Assembly (NCBI GenBank): GCA_019802505.1
Contig: JAFMOC010000190.1
Location: 696,501 to 760,500 of the forward strand
Direction of reading: 5' to 3'
DNA: 64,000 bases
Source of the DNA: Corydoras sp. C115
Taxonomy: Eukaryota; Chordata; Actinopteri; Siluriformes; Callichthyidae
Made by a program: the position numbers and the translations under genes. Of this stretch, positions 11,398 through 20,600 are shown piece after piece (position 1 is the stretch's first letter; each line of letters opens with the position of its first letter). The notes under the pieces are model-generated. The model saw only the letters and a program-made list of their open reading frames with translations. It had not been told where the DNA came from and searched no databases.

Positions 11398-11897
11398 TAT
11401 TAGAAAAATGTGCTCACATTGAATAAGAGTAAGACCTTACAAATGCTTGTTAGACATTGTTGTGTTGCATGAGTTCTGTTTTTAGCCTAATAAAAATGCA
11501 AGTTGTAGCTTTTTAAAGAAGGGAGCACCTTTTAACCTGAAGAATTAGAATTGAAATGCTATATCAGGGGAATTTAGAAAATACATATTAGAGATTATTT
11601 CTGTTAAAAGGATAAATTAATCAATTGAACTACACAGAACAGACAAAAATATTGGAGTTAATTAACTCCTGATTTTTAGGATATGTATCATATATTATGC
11701 TTAAAACAGAATAGACCTAAGGAGGTAAAACTATAGTATGTGTTGAGTAAATTTACTTATTTGCTTTTGAAGGGAAAAATAATGAGCATTACTACGCATT
11801 TAATATTTACGAGTAGTAAATGTAGATCAAAGCATTATTTATTTATTTCAGGCATTAATATTGCTTAAGTTCTCATACTTTTAACAAGCTACGGCAG

Positions 11898-12284
11898 TGT
11901 GTTCTCTAATCAGACCCACGTGAGAATGTATCTCTGTCAAGGTCAGGATGTACAGAAGGGAGTCACCGGCAGGGTATTATACGGGTCCGTTGACTACAAA
12001 CGTTCTGATAACAAGAAGCATCATTATTTTAGACTAAGCAGAATAACTTCTGCTCGGGCGGGGTGGCCCACAGGTGATCAAAGGTGGGGGCCTGTGCAGA
12101 AGAGTATATGAAGATGGAGTCAGAAAAGTGAGGTCGGAGAACAGGCAGATCGTGCACGGGTTGTTGACTGCGCTCTTCTCCCCAGATTTCCGTTGTATTA
12201 ATAAATGTTATTTCTTCACTCAGAACTGTTGGTGTGATCTCCTCCTTTTCAAACGAATGCGCGGGTAGATTTACCCACTCTTTC
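11898..12284 (+). mobile_element. possible solo LTR of an endogenous retroelement
   Basis: The stretch opens TGTGTTCTC, contains a GC-richer body, then ATTAATAAATG (possible poly(A) signal near 12199) and a CT-rich end, a layout typical of U3-R-U5. I could not define a clean target duplication, so the call and limits are tentative. Confidence 0.3.
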
Positions 12285-12489
12285 CATAATAGTTATTTGA
12301 TAGACTTTTAAAGTTATGATTAACTGCAAATTTCTAAAAAAAATTTTTTATATATGATGCTGTTATTATTTATTTGGCTCTAAGCATACCTGAAGCCAAC
12401 TCCAGCGTATCTAGGCTGTATACAATCATCAGCAATTCCATCTCCCCTACCCCAGTATTGTTATGGTCCTGCTACAATACCATCCAGGC

Positions 12490-13262
12490 ATTATGACCAC
12501 CTTCCTAATATTGAGTTGGTTCAAGTTTTTCTGCCAAAATAGCCTTAACTCAATAAGACATGGATTCCACTAGACCCCAGAAAGTGTGCAATTGTATCTG
12601 GTATCAAGACGCAGATCCTTTTAAATCCTTTAAGTTGTGAGGGCCTCCATGGATCATACAGATGCATAATTGGAATAAGATTTGGGGAATTTGAAGGTCA
12701 AGTCATCACATTAAATGAGGGGTGCCAGAAAGAGTTATTAGAATAGTTATAAGAAATACTGTTTCAATTAAAGGGTAAACATGGTGTGTAACAATGCTTA
12801 GGTAGGTGGCATGTGTATGAACACTAACATCCATATAGATGGCAGGGTACAAGGTTCTCCAGCATAACTTTGCCCAGTTCCCAAGCCAAGTGACACCCAC
12901 ACTGCCATTATTGTAATGTAAAAGAACACATGAATATTTAAACCTGGCCACCTTCTTCCATTGCTCATTGGTTCAGTTCTGATGCTCAAATGTCTAATGT
13001 TGGCACTTTTAGCAGTGGACATGGGTCTGCACCTTGACTGGTCTGTGGTCATGTAGCCCCAATAGCCACAAACTGTGATGCACTGTGTATCTGACACCTT
13101 TCTATTAGAAACATCATTAACTTCTTCAGAAATCCAAACTACAGTAGATCATCTTCGGGACCGGACAACACAGGCCTACATGCATCAAATAGCCTTGGCC
13201 ACACATGACCTTGTTGCTCTTCACATCATGTCATAGGCCTTTTCTACAGAAATACTGCTACA
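12490..13262 (-). mobile_element. Tc1/mariner fragment, heavily mutated
   Basis: On the plus strand it opens GGCATTATGACCACCTTCC, the 3' end of a widespread fish Tc1-like family whose minus strand codes the transposase. Recognisable stretches include the reverse of the WPPNSPDLNPIEHLW-type region near 12660-12700 and of the EQWKKVAWSDES-type region near 12940-12970. The frames are broken throughout. Confidence 0.75.
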
Positions 13263-13483
13263 ACACTTTCTTTATTAGTCTGAGCCTTTTTTATTTCATG
13301 TTCTAGACACAAGACTGGGTCCATTGTGTTTCTTCCATTTCTAAATCCACTTTGAAAATTTGACATATATCCTTTCTATATTGTTAGCCCTTTGTTTATC
13401 ATTTTACTTTACTTATTTCTGTTTCTATTTTCACTTGAACTACAAAATCCTCCTTTCCTTTTTGTATTTTTATAGTTCTTCAA

Positions 13484-13673
13484 GGGCGGCACAGTGGCTA
13501 GGTGGTTAGTATGTTCGCCTCGCAACGCTAGGGATTTCCAGTTCAAATCTCAATCTGGGTGGAGTTTCCATGTTCTCCCCGTGTCCCCGTGGGTTTCCTC
13601 TGTGTTCTCTGGTTTCCTCCCACAGTCCAAAAACATGGATCAAGGTCACTTGAATTTTCCAAATTGCCCCTTT
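13484..13673 (+). mobile_element. Mermaid-like SINE, 3' truncated
   Basis: The head and first half of the body are present; the copy stops at CCAAATTGCCCC and lacks the (GAAT)n end. Confidence 0.88.
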
Positions 13674-13852
13674 TAACATTTTTATAAATATTTAATTGCT
13701 TTCTTACCCTATTTTGTCCACCATGGAACTATTTTTTTCTTATTCTTTCCTCCTTTCTTCTTTATTGGCATGTTTGCTGATTGTACAAAAGATGTTCATA
13801 TTGACATGTTTAATTGACTAATATCCACATTTAAATCTATTTTTCCCTCTTT

Positions 13853-15430
13853 CTATAATTTAATCCCAAAAAAAGTAGCCCAATCAGAATTAGTGAAATT
13901 CCACTTATGTGCTTCCCTCATTTCATACCGTTGTGCTTCTAACTTCAGTGTGGTTATTATGAGAAAGTGTTCGCTGTCTATTGTTTTTTCTTTAAGAACG
14001 GGAAGCACATTGTCCTGAGCGGGTGGCACAAAGTCCTGAGCGGGAGGCACATAGTCCTGAGCGGGTGGCACATCGTCCAGAGAGAAGAGCAGACCGTTTT
14101 GAGCGGGAGGAAGACTGTTCAGAGCGGGAAGAGGATGATCCCGAACCAGGGGCAAACAGTCCAACGCAGGCGAATTCCGGTCCAGAGCGGTGGAGGTATA
14201 GTCCAGAGAGGAGGGCTGACTGTCTTGAGTGGGAGGAAGACTGTTCAGAGCGGGAAGTGGATGGTCCCGGACAAGGGGCAAACAGTCCAGAGCAGGCGAA
14301 TTACGGTCCAAAGCGGTTGAGGAATGGTCCAAAGCAGTGATTAACTGGTCTTGAGCGGGGACCATAGACGACCACTGCTTCCTTATCGGACCACTGGACT
14401 GCAGCCCAGGTGACACACTGGACACTTCGCCTAGTCTCCCAGCCTCTTTCCTCTCCACCTCCTGGACACAAAAAGTGAAAGCCAGTACCACAGCAACTCC
14501 ACATAATAGATCCTGGTCTACCGAGGCGTGAACCGAGCACCGGACGCAAACCGAACGGACCACGGCCGGCTCGGGATGGGATGCGACAGAAGCAGACCAG
14601 AACCCGTAGCCTGAATCGATGCTCCGAACCCTGCTAGGCATGCAGATGGCGCGGCGCGGATCGCTGACAGACAGCAGCGGAACGCTGACGATGAGCGGCG
14701 GATCGCTGACGGAGCGCAGCGGCTCAAAGGACAGATTACTGGCGGAGTGAGGCGGCTCGTGGAGCGACACTCTAATGGCTAGCGGCGGAATGCTGCCGGT
14801 GAGCGATGGATCGCTGACGGCGAGCGGCGGAACGATCGTGGCGAGCGGCAGATCGCTGACGACGCGTGGCTGCTTACGGAGCGGACTTTCGGCTGAGCGG
14901 GGTGACTCGCTGACGTCGAGCGGAACGTTGACAGCGAGCGACGGAACGCTCGTGGCGAGCAGCGGATCGCTGATGATGCGCGGCGGCTTACGGGCAGTAC
15001 GCGGCCGATTGCTAAGGACGAGCGGCTGCTTACGGGATGGATTACCGGCAGAGCGTGATGGCTCGCTGACGTCGAGCGATGGATCGCTGACGATGCGCGG
15101 CGGCTTACGGGTGGTACACGGCCGATTGCTAAGGACGAGCGGCTGCTTACGGGACGGATTACCGGCAGAGCGGGATGGCTCTCTGACGTCGAGCGGCGAA
15201 ATGCTGATGGCATGCGGCGGCTCATGGGACGGATTACCGGCGGCGTAGAACCACTCGCGGAACGGATGGCTTATGGAGCAAGGCGGCTCACGTAGCGGCA
15301 CGCTGTCTGCTCGCGGCGGATCACGATCAACGTGCGGCGACTCGCAGGACAGAGTCCCAAACCGCAAGCTGCCCATTAACAGCGCCTGGGTGCCGGCTAA
15401 CTGCGCGGCGCAGTTTGCAGGGCGGATCAC
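13853..15430 (-). CDS. long open frame of the LTR element: Ser/Pro-rich repeat protein (function unknown)
   Basis: A 525-codon open frame with no stop, within copy E1. The first 260 codons are degenerate repeats on the theme SLDVSEPSRSAGNPSRKQP. The last third is built from LDRNSPALDCLPLVRDHPLP and VPPAQD repeats. At DNA level this reflects a 120-bp tandem duplication (about 14983 and 15103), a 126-bp one (about 14109 and 14235) and 24-bp units at 14010-14090. All units are multiples of three, so openness may be a by-product of repetition. The final 40 codons look like flanking AT-rich sequence. No catalytic motif is recognised. It may be a gag-derived product or noncoding filler. Confidence 0.4.
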   Translation of the reverse strand: MIRPANCAAQLAGTQALLMGSLRFGTLSCESPHVDRDPPRADSVPLREPPCSISHPFREWFYAAGNPSHEPPHAISISPLDVREPSRSAGNPSRKQPLVLSNRPCTTRKPPRIVSDPSLDVSEPSRSAGNPSRKQPLVLSNRPRTARKPPRIISDPLLATSVPSLAVNVPLDVSESPRSAESPLRKQPRVVSDLPLATIVPPLAVSDPSLTGSIPPLAIRVSLHEPPHSASNLSFEPLRSVSDPPLIVSVPLLSVSDPRRAICMPSRVRSIDSGYGFWSASVASHPEPAVVRSVCVRCSVHASVDQDLLCGVAVVLAFTFCVQEVERKEAGRLGEVSSVSPGLQSSGPIRKQWSSMVPAQDQLITALDHSSTALDRNSPALDCLPLVRDHPLPALNSLPPTQDSQPSSLDYTSTALDRNSPALDCLPLVRDHPLPALNSLPPAQNGLLFSLDDVPPAQDYVPPAQDFVPPAQDNVLPVLKEKTIDSEHFLIITTLKLEAQRYEMREAHKWNFTNSDWATFFGIKL

Positions 15431-15541
15431 CGGTCCGGAGGCTACGAGGCTGGTTGCTCAACACGTGGAGCGGCACATTAACCGGGCATAGCGGCTCGCT
15501 GGCGGCAAAAGGCGGAACGCTGACGGAGAGCGGCGGAACAC

Positions 15542-16006
15542 TCATGGCGAGCGGCGGCTTACCGCGGCGTAGAACCACTCGCGGAGCGGATGACCGGAGG
15601 GACGCAGCGGCGGCTCGCACAGCGGCGGCTCGCAGGGCGGGTTCTCAACATGCACACTGCAAAGCTGTCGATGGACAGCACCCAGGTGATCGCTGACGGC
15701 GCGGGCATCCGTACCCGGGGTGAAACGGCCAAGGAAGGCCGTCTTGAACCGGTCGACTGAGGTGAGGCAGATGTCCCCGGTCCCACTAGGCCCTCTGCCC
15801 ACCTCCGCGCAGGTCCCAGGAGTCGGGAGAGGTAAAACTGCACCCTCTCCCTGTCCGACAGCTCCTGACTGGTCACCAATTCGAACACCCTGCGACAGCC
15901 GACAATGTACGGAAGTGGCTTCAATGCCACCCCGTCGGAGCTTGATCAGAACCGAGAGAGGGAGCACGATCTCACCATACTCCGGAACACGGTCATTACC
16001 CCTCAT
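15542..16006 (-). pseudogene. gag-like remnant of copy E1
   Basis: In overlapping frames it shows RVPEYGEIVLPLSV and, shifted, CRRVFELVTSQELSDRERVQ then FYLSRLLGPARRWAEG. That arrangement resembles the capsid region of Ty3/gypsy gag, where a leucine-rich segment ends in an aromatic-Ala motif. The same protein is read at 42711-43000 (plus) and 53990-54210 (minus). A frame change splits it here. Confidence 0.55.
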
Positions 16007-16029
16007 CGCTCCAACATCCGAAGAGGGAG

Positions 16030-16200
16030 AAAAAAACCTAATGGCGGGGCTAGCGCCGAGCTAAAGAAGCCGATGCTGCAGCCGGGGAATAAGCTAATGG
16101 CGGGGCTAGCGCCGAGCTAAAGAAGCCGGGATGCTGCATCTGGGGAATAAGCTAATGGCGTGGTTAGCGCCAAGCTAAAGAAGCCGGGATGCCGCAACCA
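16030..16200 (-). repeat. 56-bp tandem repeat leader of copy E1
   Basis: About three units of GCTAATGGCGGGGCTAGCGC-type sequence, each with a CTGCAG or CTGCAA core, lying between the LTR and the gag-like segment. The equivalent array is present in copies E2, E3 and, in modified form, E4. Confidence 0.8.
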
Positions 16201-16645
16201 GAGAGCACGCTACTGGCGGCCGAAGAAGCGGCGGAACTAGAACCGACTGCCAGGACGGACCGAGGAACGGGATACGCAGCAGCGGCGAATAAACACAGTG
16301 AGCCAGGAGTGGAAGGAGTGAGCCAGGCGACCCGGTAAGTAGTAGAAAAAATATTTAATAAATGAAAAGGATAATCCGAACCGTGACGGAGGCGACGTAA
16401 CGCCGAACGCAAACAAAGCACTTTACCCCAGAGTAACGTAAGCATATGAATAACATACACCGATTACACGCAATGCTGGCCTGCTGACTCGGGGCGCACG
16501 CGCACTTAAGAGAAGTCAGCAGACCACATGTGATTAGGTAGGACCCAATCCCAGCTCAAGGGGATGGGCCCTACCTACGGGAACCTGGAACGGCCAAAAA
16601 CCGAAATGAAAAGGGGGGAGTGACGTAACACTCCCAATCCTGACA

Positions 16646-16908
16646 GATTGTCTGTGTTATTGTTTTGATTGCCATGTATGTAATGCTCTAATCAAAGGAT
16701 TACTTTCTGATTCTCTCTTTCAAACTCAAAAGAAGCTTTACTGGCATGACAAATGATTGCCAAAAGCAAAGACACATAAAAATACAAAATAGAAAAAGTG
16801 AATATAAACAAAGCAGTAACTTTTTTAAAACTGTAAAAATAGAATGAAATTTCATTTATTGAATTATATATAATTATTAGGTGGTATTAAAAAACGAAAT
16901 AGTTTCAA

Positions 16909-16959
<51 letters not shown>

Positions 16960-17189
16960 AAACCCAAACTCAAAAGAAGCTTTATTGGCATGATAAATAA
17001 AATTTGTATTGCAAAAGCAAAGTTACTGAAGAATGCATATTAAAATAGAAAATACAAAGCGGTTACAACAAGCAATCTCTCTTTAATTTACAATTACGTT
17101 AACATTAAACTAACTGGCCATTTAATTATTTTGTATATATTTTATAGAGCGCCAACACTAAAGCCGTTCTTACTGCTGTTCTGCTATTG

Positions 17190-17224
<35 letters not shown>

Positions 17225-17239
17225 TAAATGTTGATTGAC
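16646..17239. repeat. upstream of galectin: (CT)n, (GT)n and a duplicated segment
   Basis: A (CT)n microsatellite (about 16913-16957) is flanked by two diverged direct copies of a segment opening ACTCAAAAGAAGCTTTA, TTGGCATGA (16727-16815 and 16968-17055). A (GT)n run lies at 17192-17223. No coding sequence is seen. Confidence 0.6.
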
Positions 17240-17361
17240 TTTTCGACGAAGTCCCTCCCCCTGGCTCCGCCTAAAACACTAGCGTTGTTAAACGTTTACC
17301 GCAGTCCGTTTCTGTCCTGCAAATTCAGGCTAACTAAGATTAATTCATATAAGGAGCCACC
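17240..17361 (+). promoter_or_regulatory. galectin proximal promoter and 5' UTR (inferred)
   Basis: Position places the promoter here. A pyrimidine-rich GC-box-like stretch (CCTCCCCCTGGCTCCGCC) lies near 17253-17270, and a (GT)n microsatellite sits just upstream at 17192-17223. No clear TATA box is seen. Confidence 0.35.
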
Positions 17362-17367
17362 ATGTCT
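17362..17367 (+). CDS. lgals2-like: galectin coding exon 1 (two codons)
   Basis: Met-Ser, followed at once by a GTAAGT donor. The short exon is supported by the strong start context and by the phase-0 fit to exon 2, which opens with Gly-Val-Val-Val-Gln-Asn. Confidence 0.85.
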
Positions 17368-17600
17368 GTAAGTATTAAATTCTTCTCTCCTCCGGCTGTG
17401 TGAGCAGTAACTTTACGCATCGAAGACAGTAGTATTAAAGAATGCTATTTTAAATTAGAGAATGGGTTCTTATTTTAACAGTTTACCCTATTATAACCCT
17501 GCTGCAGCACGAGGATGTCATGAGTTTTAAATATTTTCACCAGAAATACTTATATTGTTCAAAGTTTACTTTGATATACTTTGATTATTTAAACAGGTTT

Positions 17601-17675
<75 letters not shown>

Positions 17676-20600
17676 AAATTTGTGCATTACAACGATAATT
17701 AAAAATGAAAAAGTTGTATAATGAGAAGAACACACACACCTTTCATTTTATTGTCTGGTGTAATATTTAAAATAATGTTTTACATGTCTTTATCTCATGA
17801 AGTAAAGTACTTTTGCTACTAGTTTACATTTCCTACTCAGCTGTGGACAGATGCCTGGTTCAAATGTTTGCATTCTTAAAAGCATATACTATAAACGGTG
17901 TCTGCTTTGTCTGTAATCTGAATTTCATTGCAGTACATGCTGTCAGTCTGAGTGAGATTTATTACAGCTGGTTTGGGCCAGGACGACATCTTTGTGACAT
18001 ATGATACTTATGGAGTCACTAACTTTCTAGTTATTAAATAAATAGCTTTACTTTGTAATGTGAATATCAAAGTAAATAAATGGGTTTGGGGACACATAAA
18101 CTACTTATTAGCCTGAGTTAAAAATAACCTCATACATACAAGCACATTTTAAACTGCACATTTGGCTGTTTGGGATGGGGCATGTTGGAAAGATGCCCAC
18201 ATATTTTTGGAAATACATTCATATGTTCATGCCGTCACAAAATAACTGATTTATATTATTAATACATATTGTTCCTATTGCTTCCACTGAAAATCTTGTG
18301 GATATTGCTTTTTGACTAGTGATGTTTATATATTTATTATAGATTAATACGAAACATGTAAACTATTATATCTTAAATAATTTAGTCATCTATTGTGTGT
18401 TCACATTAGCTAAAGCTTGATGTTTTGTCATTGTTGAAATACTTTAATTTGACTAGTGCATCTAAAACAAAAGTGTATTATTTCACAAGTCATCTAGACA
18501 ACTTTTTATTTTACTAACTGAACCACATACCGATGGTTTGCAGTAAACTCGACATTCGTGATAATGTAACACCCTTTCCCCATGCCCCACACACGTACTG
18601 CTCTGTAGTCACTGTTTTGTTCTCTAGTATTACATTTTGACCAGACATGTATCTCTGCATTGCCAAATATAACCTTGATTGCCTGCCAACATTATTACAG
18701 CTATTAAAACACTCTCCCTAGTCAACTGGAATTTGATGTTAAGGCCCAGCAGAGTTTTATCTATGTGCTTTTTAATTTCCCAGCATGTAAATGTAATTTT
18801 AATTAGTGAAGGTATTTTTCATCATGTATTTATTAAAAAAAAAACATCTGGACCACTATGTTGAGTAAAGATGTGCTTACTTTATTATTAGATGGATAGT
18901 GCCACATGTGCAGTCTAGAACCTCACTGACTGGCTTTGCACATTAAGCTCTGCTGTAAGGAAACTCTGATATAACTCTTAAGACTTGCTCATTATTCCAA
19001 CTTTAGTTTTCTGTACCACGTGAGGTGTGCAACTATATGCATTCCTTTTCTCTGACTACTTGCCAGTTTTGTTTGAATGAAACCAGATGGTCTGAAGTTC
19101 AGTTCAGTGCTGTAAGCTAGCACAAATAAGTATGAAACTTGTAATAATGCGCTACTGAACAGTGTTCACTCTGGTAATACAATAGAAACTGATGCTTTTT
19201 CTATGCACTTTGTGTTAACTGATTCAAATAGATCTAAGATGCATGGCAATTTCTTTTATCAGGGTGTAGTCGTGCAGAACATGTCCTTTAAGGCAGGCCA
19301 GACTCTGACCATTACTGGCGTACCAAATGCTGATTCATCCAAGTAAGTCTTTAATGGATTATGTACAATTTTCTAGACCAGTTATTTATTCATTGATGAT
19401 GAGTTAATACTAATTATTGGGTTTATTTTACCAAGCTTTAAGTTAAATATACCTAGTCACGATTGCTAGAATAATTCTGAACTTTGCCGAAGAAACCTGA
19501 GCTTTTTTTAAAAGAGGAAAAGGGTTTGTATAAACAAATGAATGGGGGAAAAAAATATTCCACTTAATCCTATACAACGGATTAGGTTCCCTATCTCCAT
19601 CCCCATTCAGGAAAAAAAAGGGTGCTGGAGAGGACACCATCTATTGCTGGGCACAGACAAAGACACAATATATAGGGGCAATTTAGAGCTGACAATTAAC
19701 CTTGAATCCTTGCTTTTGGGCTGTGGGAGGAAATATTTGAAAGCAAAAAACCCACATGGACATAGGGAGAACATAAATACTCCACCCATATCGGGATATC
19801 TAGTGCCGAGAGGCAGATGTGCTCTCTGACCACCAGAGACCAAATGCCGTAGAAATAAATCAGAATGCTTATTTTATGGCAAGTCTTCTTGTCTACAAAA
19901 ACAAAATTTTCATTGCTTTTAATATGCATATGTAAAAAAATGTGATGAAGAACGAAAAGTAAAAATTTAACTGTGAGTGTGTGAAGATTACGGCAATGTA
20001 CGATGCTAAAGAACAAATGCTGAATTGTCAGATGTGAGGACATGTTATTTGGTCTGGTGTGTAATTTATAGATTACAGATTTGCAAAGTGGAGATGACTT
20101 TTTACAACAGTATAATTCCTATGCACAAGCATTTCAGCAAACATTCTGGTGGGTTTTCTACCGCTGAGGCACCATGTTTTCATATCGCATTCAGATAAAT
20201 TTGAATATTCATGCTTGTATATAGTCAAAATATAAGTCCATAAAATGTTGGATCTTATTGTCCATGATATTTATGGCCCAGAGTTGGTGAGTAACAAAGT
20301 AAATGTACTTCATTAATGTACTAGTTGTACTTGTAGTATTTTTTTTAGGTATCTGCACTGAGTATGCCTGTTAAGTACTTAACTTATTAAGTACTTTTTA
20401 CTTCTACACGCTATATTTCAAAAGAAAAAACTGTACTTTGTACTGAAAACCTTTTCTAATACAGGTTCGTTACTTTATTTTGACTACATTTATTTATATA
20501 TCGATTACATTGCTTTACTTCTTTCATGCGGTTAATTGATCACATAGAATTAAGCAAGAAGGACGGCAAGGTGGCTTAGTGGTTAGCACGATCGCCTCTC

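Larger units (their letters stand above)
13940..16645 (-). mobile_element. GC-rich non-autonomous LTR element, copy E1 (3' end missing)
   Basis: Read on the minus strand: LTR part (16645 to about 16300, beginning TGTCAGGATTGGGAG), a leader of 56-bp tandem units (16200-16030), a gag-like segment (about 16010-15540), then a long Ser/Pro-rich repeat region to about 13940. No protease, reverse transcriptase or integrase is seen. The LTR matches that at 40469-40859 in sequence and order, but its inner edge and the primer-site region are deleted. No second LTR is visible on the left, so the copy is truncated or the 3' LTR was lost. Confidence 0.75.

Noticed and set aside
11899..12268. Two overlapping open frames as small host genes
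   Set aside because: They fall in sequence with LTR-like layout and share no splice sites or family motif.
14775..15248. 157-codon plus-strand open frame (Gly/Ser/Arg-rich)
   Set aside because: Antisense to the longer repeat frame of the LTR element and made of the same tandem units. No independent support.
16030..16200. CRISPR-like array
   Set aside because: The units are contiguous 56-bp tandem repeats with no unique spacers, in a eukaryotic LTR element. No cas-like gene is present.
17520..17702. Open frame with Tyr/Ile run (and similar at 25827, 28472, 30154, 32568)
   Set aside because: Translation of (TA)n microsatellites.
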